Assembly (NCBI RefSeq): GCF_009707385.1
Contig: NZ_CP046115.1
Location: forward strand, 2,790,001-2,854,000
Origin: Klebsiella oxytoca
GTDB taxonomy: Bacteria; Pseudomonadota; Gammaproteobacteria; Enterobacterales; Enterobacteriaceae
DNA length: 64,000 nucleotides
Direction: 5' to 3'
The first letter of the stretch is position 1. Each line of letters begins with the position of its first letter. A program made the translations under genes and the position numbers. This document shows positions 16,641 through 25,790 of the stretch, piece after piece. The notes beneath the pieces were generated by a model. It made no database searches. It was given only the letters and a program-made list of their open reading frames with translations, and was not told where the DNA came from.

Positions 16641-17354
16641 TTATTTCGCGGTCAGGGAGTGACGAAGCCATTCGCGTATCGTTTGTAGTTCTTCGGGTTC
16701 ATGAAAATAGTGTTCCGCTCCCTCAACGACCTCCAGAACGCCGCCATACTGACGGGAAAAAGCGCTTACGGCGGCATAATCCGCCACGCTATCGTTGCGG
16801 CCAATAAGAATCCCCATGGAGCCCTCCCAGACGACGGGCGAGCGCTGCTTGAGATAATCGAGATAGTCCGCGCGAAACACCATTCCGCTGCCGGTAGTCA
16901 TCACCTTTTCGCGCGATAGCTGCTCTTCATCAATCCCGGCGTGGGCCAGCATTTTCCTGAGCAGCGCCAGCAGATCGACCACCGGCGAAAGAAACAGGAC
17001 CTGGCTGAAGTCGCCGGGCTGAAAGGCAAAAAGGCTGAAACTGGCCCCCATACTACAGGCGAAGAGAGCCACTTCGCTGAAGTGCCCCCGCGCGTAGGCA
17101 TGGATACACTGAATGTCGCTCACCGCCTGAATGATATGGCACTCTTTTTCATTGCGGATACGATCGCCATGCGCGGGAAGATCGAAGCTCAGTACCTGAT
17201 ATCCCTCCGCGGCGGCCTCTTCGGCGAGGATCGCGATGCAGGTATCTTCTTTGTGCGAAAAGTTGCCGTGCACCGCAAGAACAACTTTCCCGCTGGGTTG
17301 CTCGCCCCAGAGGGTACAGGGTATCCCGTTAACGGCAAATTGGGTTCTGAACAT
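16641..17354 (-). CDS. Alpha/beta hydrolase
   Basis: 237 residues, no signal peptide. The core shows VVLAVHGNFSHKED (oxyanion loop, near 28-41), the nucleophile elbow FACSMGASFS (Ser near 102), GILIGRNDSVADY with the acid Asp, and a final GAEHYFHEPEE with the catalytic His. This is typical of small serine esterases or lipase-like hydrolases. AAGGATCC gives the Shine-Dalgarno. It is monocistronic. Substrate unknown. Confidence 0.8.
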   Translation of the reverse strand: MFRTQFAVNGIPCTLWGEQPSGKVVLAVHGNFSHKEDTCIAILAEEAAAEGYQVLSFDLPAHGDRIRNEKECHIIQAVSDIQCIHAYARGHFSEVALFACSMGASFSLFAFQPGDFSQVLFLSPVVDLLALLRKMLAHAGIDEEQLSREKVMTTGSGMVFRADYLDYLKQRSPVVWEGSMGILIGRNDSVADYAAVSAFSRQYGGVLEVVEGAEHYFHEPEELQTIREWLRHSLTAK

Positions 17355-17538
17355 AGAGCCGGATCCTTATAGATATGTTCACATCGCGAGTGATATTTCA
17401 CCGTATCAAACCTCGCCGATTTTGCCTTTTATGCTAACGCATGATGATGACCTGGGGCAAAAAATGTCCACATTGCACAACGCCGAAAATAAAACGGTAT
17501 TATTCAATTGGTTATAAATGGATAGTTATTTTTCCACA

Positions 17539-18147
17539 TCAACCCTCGGTAAACATTCCTGACGTAAACGCTGTTCTCATTGCCTCGATCTCTTTTTCCT
17601 CCGCCGCGTTGAGTGCCGCCAGCACATGACAGGTAAAGTCGACAAAGCCGACGCCGTTGGCGGTCACCAGGTTGCCATCGCGCACGGAAGGAACGTTCCG
17701 GTAACGGGCCGAGCCGGTGTAAACTTCCCCCGCTCTGCTCTGCAGATAGGCCAGTCCGTTCGAGGTGTGCTCGGCATTATTGAGAAATCCTTTGGCCCCC
17801 AGGAATGCCGAAGCATCGCATATTGCGCCGACAACGACCTGCCTTGCCAATGCCCGTTGCACCAGCGGAACTACCCGCTGAGCTTCCTCGCCCCACCAGT
17901 TCATGCCCCCCACCAGAATCAGCGCAGCGTATTCTTCAGGTACCGTCTGGAAGGTATAATCCGGCAGACAACGAACTCCACCGATGGACATCACAGGCCC
18001 TTCATCCGCAGCAACAGTTTTGACTGCATATTTCGGCTGCCAAACGCCAAATCCCCGGCGCAGCCCCGGTGCCAGCAGGGCAAACTCCCAGTCGGCATAC
18101 TCCTGGATCAGCACAAACAGCACTTCATTTTTGGTATCCGTAGACAT
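17539..18147 (-). CDS. DJ-1/PfpI (class I glutamine amidotransferase-like) protein
   Basis: About 202 residues. The second of two adjacent ATGs is preferred, as AAGGAG then lies 6 bases away. The family pattern is clear: VLFVLIQEYADWEFALLAPGL, YAALILVGGMNWWGEE and the nucleophile elbow GAICDASAFLG with Cys near 110. Members are glyoxalase III/deglycase-like, chaperones or AraC-like sensors. The nearby glutamate in the EYADWE segment suits the DJ-1 acid that modulates the cysteine. It stands alone between hairpins. Confidence 0.85.
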   Translation of the reverse strand: MSTDTKNEVLFVLIQEYADWEFALLAPGLRRGFGVWQPKYAVKTVAADEGPVMSIGGVRCLPDYTFQTVPEEYAALILVGGMNWWGEEAQRVVPLVQRALARQVVVGAICDASAFLGAKGFLNNAEHTSNGLAYLQSRAGEVYTGSARYRNVPSVRDGNLVTANGVGFVDFTCHVLAALNAAEEKEIEAMRTAFTSGMFTEG

Positions 18148-18307
18148 CATTCTCTCCTTGAGTAGTTCAAAACCCGTCGGCGCAACATTCAGCGTGGGCT
18201 ATTCCCGGGACACCAGCGCCGTGTTGCTGAAATACCCAAAACTGTATAAATACACAGTACTAAAGGCAAGGCTATTTTCGACGAGTATTCATTTTTGCGA
18301 GTCAGCT

Positions 18308-18332
18308 CCCCGGACAGAAGCCCTGTCCGGGG
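18308..18332 (-). terminator. Hairpin after DUF1062 gene
   Basis: CCCCGGACAG and CTGTCCGGGG form a perfect 10-bp stem with a 5-base loop just beyond the DUF1062 stop on the minus strand. The T-run is weak, so termination may be partial or Rho-assisted. Confidence 0.6.
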
Positions 18333-18338
18333 CGGTGA

Positions 18339-18965
18339 TTATCTCCTCTCTGGATCTTGACCCGCAGACAGCAGAATGCGCCTGCGCGCCAGGAGCAGCT
18401 CTACGCTGATGTAAAGCCTGTATCCTTCCGCTCTGAGCCCTGGCGAGCGCAATTCCTTCGGCGTGATACCGGCGATTTCGCCCGCATCAATCCGCTTACG
18501 GATCTCACAGCCGCTGAGCCGCAGCTGTTGTCGCAGCACCGCCAGCAAGCTGGCGTGAAAGGCTCGTTCCGGTTTGATATGTACCCAAACCCAGGCCGAG
18601 CGGATAAGGCTGCTTCGCCAGTGTTCGTCTACAACAAATTCGGGCGAGCCGGACAGCAACGCGCCATTACGTCGTAAAATCTGCAGATCGTGTGAATACG
18701 CCAGGACGGCGGACTTATCGTTAGCGATAAGTCGCGCGTAAAGTTGCGGCTTGATTTTGCTGACAGGCAATCGAGAGAACAGGCTGATATTCCAGGTATA
18801 AGCGCAGCGCACGCACTTATAAATGCTCCAGACATCAAGCCGTTTTTTTTGTGAATTGATCCGGAAAGCACCGGATGGGATGAAATCCTGCTGCCCGTGA
18901 CATGAGGGACAGCGTTTGCAAATCAGCTGGTAGCCCACAGGGCTGATGTTCCATGTGACTTTCAT
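18339..18965 (-). CDS. DUF1062 domain protein with zinc-ribbon cysteines
   Basis: 208 residues. The N-terminus carries CKRCPSCHGQ (about 16-25) and YKCVRCAYTWN (about 49-59), which gives paired CxxC knuckles like a zinc ribbon. The rest matches DUF1062 (SRLPVSKIKPQLYARLIAND; LSGCEIRKRIDAGEI). The C-terminal half looks helical and may be DNA- or RNA-binding. Function is not established for the family. An AAAGGTTC SD precedes the ATG. A divergent LacI operon begins about 365 bp away. Confidence 0.8.
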   Translation of the reverse strand: MKVTWNISPVGYQLICKRCPSCHGQQDFIPSGAFRINSQKKRLDVWSIYKCVRCAYTWNISLFSRLPVSKIKPQLYARLIANDKSAVLAYSHDLQILRRNGALLSGSPEFVVDEHWRSSLIRSAWVWVHIKPERAFHASLLAVLRQQLRLSGCEIRKRIDAGEIAGITPKELRSPGLRAEGYRLYISVELLLARRRILLSAGQDPERR

Positions 18966-19236
18966 GGTGAACCTTTTTTAACCCATACAAAAGCGGATCC
19001 GTGCTTAACGGACCGTGATTTTTGCGATGTGAAAAATATTTAGAGAATACTTTTCAGTGGGTTAAAAAAAGATTTCCAACACGACTGCCCTGTCTGATCG
19101 CCAATGAATGAGCCAAGGATAACAAAGCGCCTCAGGCTCTACATCTGTATCAAATCAATAAATCGTTGTAATTCATTCACAGATAGTCTTGTTTACGCCC
19201 TGTTCACAAAACGAGAAGCGGCTCACTGATCAAACA

Positions 19237-19295
19237 AACCTAAACGTTTATGTTTTGCTTCATAAACGTTTAGGTTGAGCTAATAACCGTTTATG
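19237..19295. promoter_or_regulatory. Cluster of LacI-type operators before the regulator gene
   Basis: AACCTAAACGTTTATG (19237-19252) and its exact complement (19261-19276) are separated by 8 bp. Each contains the AAACGTTT core typical of LacI/GalR-family sites. A third, weaker copy (ATAACCGTTTATG, 19283-19295) follows. All lie 35-95 bp before the LacI gene, so autoregulation and control of the downstream sugar operon are likely. Confidence 0.75.
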
Positions 19296-19329
19296 TCATG
19301 GGTATTTTCATCAATTCAGAGAGCGGAAA

Positions 19330-20361
19330 ATGCGAAAAGCAACGATGAGGGATGTCAGTGAGGCGACGGGATTTTCAATGTTCACCGTCTCACGTGCGCT
19401 AAACGGTGGTGATGGCGTTGCTGAGGATAGCCGCGAGCTGATTTTAAAAGTGGCGCGGGAGCTTGGCTATGTCCCCAACCGCGCGGCTCAGGCGCTTCGG
19501 CGCTCCAGCAGAGACTCGGTGGCGGTTATTACCGCCCATGCCTCAAACTCTTATTATCTCAACCTGATGTCCGGTATTCAGCAAATGCTGCCGCCTTCGC
19601 AATGGACCGTCGTTCTTGGCGATATTGCGGTGAACGGCATCTATGACCGGGCGCAGGAGGATCGCATGATTAACCGGCTGATCGAGTCGCGTATGGCCGG
19701 GATCATTTCAACGGTCACGCTGCAGCCGGAAAGCCTGAGTCTGCTGGCCAAATGGGACATTCCGGTGGTTTTTGTCGACTCACCTCCCCGCGGCGAACAC
19801 AATTTTCCCAGCGTCACTACCGACAATTACCACGCCAGCCTGCTGGTGGGAAATCATCTGGCGCAGCATGGCTATAAGAACTGGCTACTGCTGATCTATC
19901 CGGACCGCTGGACGACGCGTTTTGAACGCGAACGCGGGATCCGCGAAGCGGCAGAACGCTGCGGCGCGACGCTCCAGGTACTGGAGACAGAAAACGACGC
20001 GCTATCTGCCGCGGCTAAATTAAACCAATATCTGGATTGTCAGAACCCCCTGCCGGATGTGCTCATCGCCGGTAACAACCCTATTCTGCTGGGTTCTCTC
20101 AAGCAGCTCCAGCAGCGTCAGATAGCTATACCTGACGAGATGGCCCTTATTGCCTATGACGAATTTGACTGGGCGCCGCTGTTAAACCCGCCGCTCACGG
20201 TCCTGAATGAAAACAGCGAAGAGATCGGCAGGCAGTCGGCTGCAATGCTTATCCGCTTAATTAATCAGGAAGGAAAAGGAGAAATAAACACGCAGCTTAC
20301 AGTTCCCGCCGAACTGGTTATTCGCCAGTCCTGCGGCTGTAGAAAAGTTAATAACGACTAA
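19330..20361 (+). CDS. LacI-family transcriptional regulator
   Basis: 343 residues. The HTH is at the N-terminus (MRKATMRDVSEATGFSMFTVSRALNG) and is followed by the hinge helix VPNRAAQALRRSS and a periplasmic-binding-protein-like effector domain ending with PAELVIRQSCG. The start is set by GAGCGGAAA. It probably senses the sugar carried by the ABC transporter encoded 200 bp downstream on the same strand. The effector is unknown. The operators upstream fit autorepression. Confidence 0.92.
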   Translation: MRKATMRDVSEATGFSMFTVSRALNGGDGVAEDSRELILKVARELGYVPNRAAQALRRSSRDSVAVITAHASNSYYLNLMSGIQQMLPPSQWTVVLGDIAVNGIYDRAQEDRMINRLIESRMAGIISTVTLQPESLSLLAKWDIPVVFVDSPPRGEHNFPSVTTDNYHASLLVGNHLAQHGYKNWLLLIYPDRWTTRFERERGIREAAERCGATLQVLETENDALSAAAKLNQYLDCQNPLPDVLIAGNNPILLGSLKQLQQRQIAIPDEMALIAYDEFDWAPLLNPPLTVLNENSEEIGRQSAAMLIRLINQEGKGEINTQLTVPAELVIRQSCGCRKVNND

Positions 20362-20368
20362 AAACAGC

Positions 20369-20437
20369 GTTGAGATTGCTGACAAAGCGCGTTTTGGGGA
20401 GTTGCCCTGCGCCTGTCCACTGTTCAGCAATCTCAAC
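20369..20437 (+). other. Long-range stem-loop between regulator and binding-protein genes
   Basis: GTTGAGATTGCTGA (20369-20382) pairs exactly with TCAGCAATCTCAAC (20424-20437), a 14-bp stem with a 41-base loop, followed by TGATTTATCTATTT. It could be a terminator with a large loop, a processing or stability element that sets a lower dose of regulator than of binding protein, or an inverted DNA site. Confidence 0.5.
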
Positions 20438-20565
20438 TGATTTATCTATTTAAATCCCGGCTGAGCTTTTCAGTCGCTAACGCCAAACAATATCAGAGGA
20501 TTATTTCTGAGGGTTCCCCACACCTGGCGGTAAGTCATAACACGAGAAAATGAAAGGAGCACAAT

Positions 20566-21519
20566 ATGACCAAACTTCGCAAAGCATGGCTGGCTGTCGC
20601 TGTTACCGCGGTTATAACCACCATGACAGGATTTATTCCCGCCGCCGGTGCGGTGCCACAGGAAAATAAAAAAATCTCCCGCATCGGATTAATGGTGCAG
20701 GACATGTCTAACCCCTTCTTCTCGGCAATGGAAAGAAACGCAAAACAGGCCGCGGCAAAAATCGGCGCAACCCTTAACGTCCAGGATGCTCAAGTCGATT
20801 TGGCTAATCAGAACACGCAGATTGACGCGTTTATTCAGCAGAAAGTGGATCTCATTATTATTTCCGCCGTTGATGAGTCCGGGATCGAACCAGCTATTCA
20901 AAGAGCCAAAGCCGCCGGGATCATTGTTATCGCGGTCGATACGCCAGCCAAAGGCGCTGATGCAGCCATCATGACAAACGCCGTTCAGGCCGGAGAAACC
21001 TCCTGCGAATATCTGTTCAACCAGATGGGCGGTAAAGGCAAAGTGCTGTTGGTCGATGGTACGCCGATTCAGACCATTATCGATCGTATCAAAGGGTGCA
21101 AAAACGTCGCGCAAAAATACCCGGATATCAAAATTGTCGGCCAGCAGGCATCGCGCAACGACCGCGCCTCCGGCCTGATGGTTACCACCGATATGCTCAC
21201 TGCCAATCCGGACGTTTCCGGTATTTTCGGCATGAACGATCCTTCGGCTCTCGGCGCGGTGCTGGCCGTTGAACAGGCAGGCAAAGCCGGCGCTATCAAA
21301 GTCACCGGCGTAGACGGTAGCCCGGAAGCGGTTGAAGAACTCAAGCACAGCGGCTCACCGTTTATCGGCACCGCAACCCAGAACCCGGGGGAAATGGTAC
21401 GCCAGGCCATCACTCTTGCTCAGGAGATGGTCGACGGCAAACCTCTCGCCTCCCGTACCGTCTTGATCCCCAGCGTGCTGGTAACCCGCGATAGCGTCGA
21501 AAGCTATCCGGGCTGGTAA
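20566..21519 (+). CDS. Sugar ABC transporter periplasmic binding protein (RbsB-like)
   Basis: 317 residues with a signal peptide of about 29 residues ending PAAGA. The mature protein follows the ribose/galactose-binding (Peripla_BP_4) pattern: RIGLMVQDMSNPFFSAME, DLIIISAVDESGI, GIIVIAVDTPAKGADA and VTGVDGSPEAVEEL. It delivers a sugar to the membrane complex encoded next. AAAGGAGCACAAT is a strong SD, as expected for the highest-expressed subunit. The sugar is unknown; the class covers pentoses, hexoses and inositols. Confidence 0.92.
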   Translation: MTKLRKAWLAVAVTAVITTMTGFIPAAGAVPQENKKISRIGLMVQDMSNPFFSAMERNAKQAAAKIGATLNVQDAQVDLANQNTQIDAFIQQKVDLIIISAVDESGIEPAIQRAKAAGIIVIAVDTPAKGADAAIMTNAVQAGETSCEYLFNQMGGKGKVLLVDGTPIQTIIDRIKGCKNVAQKYPDIKIVGQQASRNDRASGLMVTTDMLTANPDVSGIFGMNDPSALGAVLAVEQAGKAGAIKVTGVDGSPEAVEELKHSGSPFIGTATQNPGEMVRQAITLAQEMVDGKPLASRTVLIPSVLVTRDSVESYPGW

Positions 21520-21585
21520 TCACATCATCACTTCAAGAGGCAACAAACGGGATGACGCACAGCTTCATCCCGGAGGGCAAAGACA

Positions 21586-23118
21586 ATGGCCGACAGATCA
21601 TCACACCCCTTACTCAGGCTGGAAGGGATCTCAAAACGCTACGGCGCGACGCTGGCGCTGAACAACGTGCGCTTTGATTTATTCGCCGGAGAGGTCCATG
21701 CCCTGATGGGGGAAAACGGCGCGGGAAAATCCACGTTGATGAAAATCCTCTCCGGAAACGAGCAGCGCGATAGCGGCGCGATTTTTATCAACGGGCAGGA
21801 GATTGATATTCGCACGCCAAGGGATGCCCGCAAATATGGCATCGCCATTATCCACCAGGAGCTGAATACGGTTCCCGATATGACGGTGGCGGAAAACCTG
21901 TTTCTCGGCCAGGAACCGACCGTTTTCGGCGGTATTCTCGATCGCAAACGGATGCAGCGGGAAGCCAGAGAGAAACTGGAGCGGATTAACGCCGACATCG
22001 ATCCGCAGGCGCCGCTCGGCTCGCTGAGCATCGGCCGTCAGCAAATGGTGGAGATCGCCCGCGCCGTGAGCGAAAACGCGAAAGTTCTGGTGCTTGACGA
22101 GCCGACCGCCGCCCTGTCGCGGGCGGAGACGCTGCAGTTATTCCAGCTGATAGAACAGATGCGCAAGGAGGGCGTCGGAATGGTCTATATCTCGCACCGT
22201 ATGGAAGAGGTATGGCGGCTGGCAAATCGGGTCACGGTGTTCCGGGACGGCACCTGGATCGGCACAGAAACCATGGGCAGCGTCACGACCACTGATATCG
22301 TGCGCATGATGGTTGGCAGGCAAATTGTCGATCTTTATCAACATGAACCGCGTACGCCCGGTGGCGTATTGCTGGAGGTCAGGGATCTGGCGGGAAACGC
22401 TACCGGTCCGGTCTCTTTTGAGGTCAGGGCTGGCGAAGTGGTCAGCATGTCCGGGCTGGTGGGCTCGGGTCGAACCGAAGTCGCCCGCCTGCTGTTTGGC
22501 GCCGACGTGCGGCTCCAGGGCAGCGTGCGTATTGACGGTAAAGCCAGCCATCCGGCAGATCCTACCGCCGCCATCGCCGACGGTATCGGGATGGTGACCG
22601 AAGATCGCAAAACTCAGGGGCTGTTTCTTGTTCATTCGGTTGAGCACAACATCGATATCAGCTCGCTGGATAACTTTGTCGCCGGCGGCGTGGTAAAGCG
22701 CAAGACGATCCGCGCCGCCGTTCTTGAGCAGATGCGCAGGCTTCGGCTGCGGGAAAATGCGGTCGAACTGCCCGTCGGCGCCCTGTCCGGCGGTAATCAG
22801 CAAAAAGCGGCGCTGGCGCGCTGGCTACTGCGCGACTCCAGGCTACTGATTCTCGATGAACCTACCCGCGGCGTGGATATCGGCGCCAAAAGGGAAATCT
22901 ATGAACTGATCGATAAGCTCGCCCGCGCCGGGAAAGCCATTCTGGTTATCTCCTCAGATTTACCGGAGGCCATCGGCATCAGCGACCGCGTGCTGGTGAT
23001 GCGCGGCGGGCGAATCGTTCACCAGTTACCCTCATTTTCAGCAACGGAAGAAGAAGTGATGCTGCATGCAACAGGAACCTATACCAGTCAATCCGGAGAA
23101 TGCCATGGACAACAATAA
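21586..23118 (+). CDS. Sugar ABC transporter ATPase, double-domain (RbsA-like)
   Basis: 510 residues with two fused nucleotide-binding domains. Domain 1 has Walker A GENGAGKST near 43-51, signature LSIGRQQ and Walker B VLVLDEPTAALS. Domain 2 has a degenerate P-loop GLVGSGRTE near 292, signature LSGGNQQK and LLILDEPTRGVD. This asymmetry is the norm for RbsA/XylG/MglA proteins. GGAGGGCAAAGACA precedes the ATG. It overlaps the permease gene by 14 bases. Confidence 0.95.
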   Translation: MADRSSHPLLRLEGISKRYGATLALNNVRFDLFAGEVHALMGENGAGKSTLMKILSGNEQRDSGAIFINGQEIDIRTPRDARKYGIAIIHQELNTVPDMTVAENLFLGQEPTVFGGILDRKRMQREAREKLERINADIDPQAPLGSLSIGRQQMVEIARAVSENAKVLVLDEPTAALSRAETLQLFQLIEQMRKEGVGMVYISHRMEEVWRLANRVTVFRDGTWIGTETMGSVTTTDIVRMMVGRQIVDLYQHEPRTPGGVLLEVRDLAGNATGPVSFEVRAGEVVSMSGLVGSGRTEVARLLFGADVRLQGSVRIDGKASHPADPTAAIADGIGMVTEDRKTQGLFLVHSVEHNIDISSLDNFVAGGVVKRKTIRAAVLEQMRRLRLRENAVELPVGALSGGNQQKAALARWLLRDSRLLILDEPTRGVDIGAKREIYELIDKLARAGKAILVISSDLPEAIGISDRVLVMRGGRIVHQLPSFSATEEEVMLHATGTYTSQSGECHGQQ

Positions 23119-24124
23119 ACCTGTGACGGAGCTGGCGGTCAAAGCGCCGTTTGATTTTGCCAAATGGTGGGATCGGGTGGGAATTTTAATCGTTCTGCTG
23201 GTTCTGCTGATCCTGATGTCGACCTTTGCCCCGAACTTTAACCGCGTCGATAATCTGCTGAATATCGCCCGCTCGATTTCCGTCAACGCTATTCTGGCGG
23301 CGGGCATGACCTTCGTCATTTTAACCAGCGGTATTGATTTGTCCGTCGGGTCTATCGTCGCCGTCTCCGGCGTGGTCTCGGTGGTTGCGGCGATGGCCGG
23401 GATCCCTGCACCGCTGGCGCTACTGGCCGGCGTGGGTGTGGGCGCGCTCTGCGGTCTGCTGAACGGCGTGCTTACCGCTTATCTCGCTCTTGCGCCGTTT
23501 ATCGTCACCCTGGGCACGATGACGTTTCTTCGCGGGATGGCCTACACCATTACCGAAGGGCAACCCATTGTTTCGAGCAGTCTTAGCTTTCGCGAGCTGG
23601 GAAACGGCTATCTTGCCGGTATTCCCATTCCGGTGATCATCATGCTGGTGGTGTACTTGCTGGCGTGGTTCATCCTTGAACGTACGCGATTTGGTCGTCA
23701 CATCTACGCCGTCGGCGGCAACGCTCAGGCTGCCCGTCTGGCCGGCGTCAGGGTAAAACGCGTGCTGGCGGCAGTGTATATGATTGCCGGCGTCTGCGCG
23801 GGTCTGGCGGGAATGATTTTCGCTGCCAGGGTTATTTCCGCCCAGCCTACGGCGGGTACAGGTTATGAACTGGATGCCATTGCGGCGGTGGTTCTGGGAG
23901 GCACCAGCCTTGCCGGTGGCCGCGGACGAATTATCGGCACCCTGATTGGCTCGATTATTCTTGGGGTACTCAGCACCGGCCTGATACTGCTGAGCGTGCC
24001 CTTTTTCACCCAGCTATTAATTAAAGGCATCGTCATTATTCTCGCCGTAGCTATAGACGGACTAAAGCAGCATCCGGAGCTGTTCACCTTCTGGCGGAAA
24101 AAAGAGATCGCCCGTCCCCGCTAG
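23105..24124 (+). CDS. Sugar ABC transporter permease (RbsC-like)
   Basis: 339 residues from ATG 23105 behind CCGGAGAATGCC, inside the end of the ATPase gene; an earlier in-frame ATG is rejected. There are 8-10 membrane segments. The family motifs FVILTSGIDLSVGS near 78 and GRHIYAVGGNAQAARLAGVRV near 200 mark the BPD_transp_2 family (ribose, xylose, inositol type). It forms the membrane channel of the transporter. Confidence 0.95.
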   Translation: MDNNKPVTELAVKAPFDFAKWWDRVGILIVLLVLLILMSTFAPNFNRVDNLLNIARSISVNAILAAGMTFVILTSGIDLSVGSIVAVSGVVSVVAAMAGIPAPLALLAGVGVGALCGLLNGVLTAYLALAPFIVTLGTMTFLRGMAYTITEGQPIVSSSLSFRELGNGYLAGIPIPVIIMLVVYLLAWFILERTRFGRHIYAVGGNAQAARLAGVRVKRVLAAVYMIAGVCAGLAGMIFAARVISAQPTAGTGYELDAIAAVVLGGTSLAGGRGRIIGTLIGSIILGVLSTGLILLSVPFFTQLLIKGIVIILAVAIDGLKQHPELFTFWRKKEIARPR

Positions 24125-24201
24125 CTTTCCCTGACGATTTGTTTATCCGCCGCTCTGGCGGCGGGTTTTCGCTTGCTTAAATTTGAATGGAGTACACGCC
24201 G

Positions 24202-25572
24202 ATGACATATCTTATTACGCTGACGGACCCGATGAACGGCACTCGGGAAGGCGAACCGATTACGTTTACGCTCCCGGAGCCGTTGTCAGGATCCCTGTGG
24301 TGGGCTATCACCGAAAACGGAGAACGGATCCTCTGCCAGCGCCTCAATCATCAGTCGACGCAAGACAGCACCGCTTTTATCGCTACGATCAGCTTCTGCG
24401 GAACGCTGAACATGCGGCTCGAACGCCCGCTCACGGCGGCGGAAGTCGGGGAAATTTCCGGCATCAAAACGCTGCCGGGACGGGAGAGTGATTGCTTCGT
24501 TCGCCTTAACACCGGCTGTTTCGATCTGGAAATGTGTCGGGGAACCGCTCAGGGCGTCGGCTCATCCAAATGGGGTTTGCGCCATTTCCGCTGTCTGGCA
24601 GACGACGTCGAGCTGCTTCCTTCCGGCAATAACGCCATCGGGGGTTTTTACGGCCCCTTCTTTACTCCGGAAAATGGGCTGATTAACCCACCGGAACATA
24701 CTGTTGTCGACATAGACATTATTGAACAAGGTCCGGTCTACCATCATTACCGCATGCGCGGCGAAATCCCCGATGGCTTATTACCGGAGCTACGCGGTAA
24801 AGGTTTCGCTATCGACTGGAAATTTAGCTGGGGCACCCCGTGGTTTCAGCGGCGATACTGCGTGGATGACTTTTCAACGGTCATTAACGGACGTTCGGTC
24901 ACCAACAAAATAACCGTCGGCGACGAGTTTGAAAGCGGCCCGGGAAAACTGCTGTTCGACCGCTTCGCGGCCTATGGCGGTACCCGCTACCGCGCGGGCG
25001 ATCCCTATGCCGAAGAGCTGGTCGCCATGGTCGCCGATACCGTCGCCACCTCGGAGAATGCTGGTCCGAAATTTGCTGAATTCCGCGAACAGCTTGCCGA
25101 TATGGCTTCCGCTCACTGGGATCTTTACTGGCGGATGTTCTGCCGCTGGGAGAACGTGCTTGATGAGGCGGAAATTCGCCAGCGGCTGAGCCAGGTTCGC
25201 ACCCGGGCGCATCTCAGGGCCGATCTGCCCGAACGGCAATGGCTGCTGACCGACTCCCCCGTGGACGTTTCCTCCGTGGCCGATGAAACCATTTTCCCCG
25301 GCCCGGCCAGTAAAACCGTCGAATATGACTCGGCTAGCGGCCGGGCGATGATCTGGTGGACTTCCCGTCCCTCCGGCGCGTTTCAGATTGTCCAGCGCCG
25401 TCAGTCCGGATGGGTTAACTGGGGCAGCAACGGTGAAAACGAATGCCCTGAACTCCCGGTCGGCGTCGATATCAAGACCGCCTGCGGACCGTATGCCGAT
25501 CGCTGGACGCTGATAGCCAACCAGCTGGAAACTCCGCCGCTGGTAGCGGTAAATAAAGGAGATAGCCTGTGA
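24202..25572 (+). CDS. Unrecognised 456-residue protein in sugar ABC operon
   Basis: Start at ATG 24202, since GGAG lies 9 bases upstream; an ATG five codons earlier has none. I do not recognise the family. There is no signal peptide or membrane segment. It is Trp-rich and beta-rich (WWAITENGER, GGFYGPFFTPENGLINPPEHTVVDID, WKFSWGTPWFQRRYCVDDF), with an acidic/aromatic C-terminus. The texture suits a carbohydrate-active enzyme: large galactose-mutarotase- or lyase-like beta-sandwiches look like this. The position after an ABC transporter and before a kinase remnant also suits a cytoplasmic glycosidase or lyase. Its stop overlaps the next start by 3 bases. Confidence 0.65.
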   Translation: MTYLITLTDPMNGTREGEPITFTLPEPLSGSLWWAITENGERILCQRLNHQSTQDSTAFIATISFCGTLNMRLERPLTAAEVGEISGIKTLPGRESDCFVRLNTGCFDLEMCRGTAQGVGSSKWGLRHFRCLADDVELLPSGNNAIGGFYGPFFTPENGLINPPEHTVVDIDIIEQGPVYHHYRMRGEIPDGLLPELRGKGFAIDWKFSWGTPWFQRRYCVDDFSTVINGRSVTNKITVGDEFESGPGKLLFDRFAAYGGTRYRAGDPYAEELVAMVADTVATSENAGPKFAEFREQLADMASAHWDLYWRMFCRWENVLDEAEIRQRLSQVRTRAHLRADLPERQWLLTDSPVDVSSVADETIFPGPASKTVEYDSASGRAMIWWTSRPSGAFQIVQRRQSGWVNWGSNGENECPELPVGVDIKTACGPYADRWTLIANQLETPPLVAVNKGDSL

Positions 25573-25715
25573 TCCTGTGCTGCGGAGAAGCGCTCATTGA
25601 TATGCTGCCCTGCCAGATACGGAAAAACGCCTCCGCCTTCCTCCCCTGCGTCGGCGCCGCGGCGGCGACGGTTTCAAGAGCCGGCGCTAATCCACCGTGG
25701 CAGCATGAGCTTTGA
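25569..25715 (+). pseudogene. Truncated PfkB/fructokinase-type kinase remnant
   Basis: A GTG start inside the previous gene's stop gives 48 codons. The first 30 residues (VILCCGEALIDMLP...FLPCVGAAAA) match the N-terminal strand and glycine-rich sugar-binding segment of PfkB-family sugar kinases. The reading then degrades and stops with TGA at 25713-25715, about 250 residues short, and no downstream frame restores the kinase. This looks like a deletion scar of a kinase that once ended the operon. Confidence 0.75.
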
Positions 25716-25755
25716 GTCCTGATTAGGCTTTACCCCAGCAAGTATTGGCAGTGAA

Positions 25756-25790
25756 TGATGGTCTGAAAGAGTTTTTATTTCAGACCATCA
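25756..25790 (+). terminator. Hairpin after the sugar ABC operon
   Basis: TGATGGTCTGAAA and TTTCAGACCATCA form a perfect 13-bp stem with a 9-base loop, 40 bases beyond the kinase remnant. It is the probable end of the operon, though the following T-run is poor. Confidence 0.6.
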
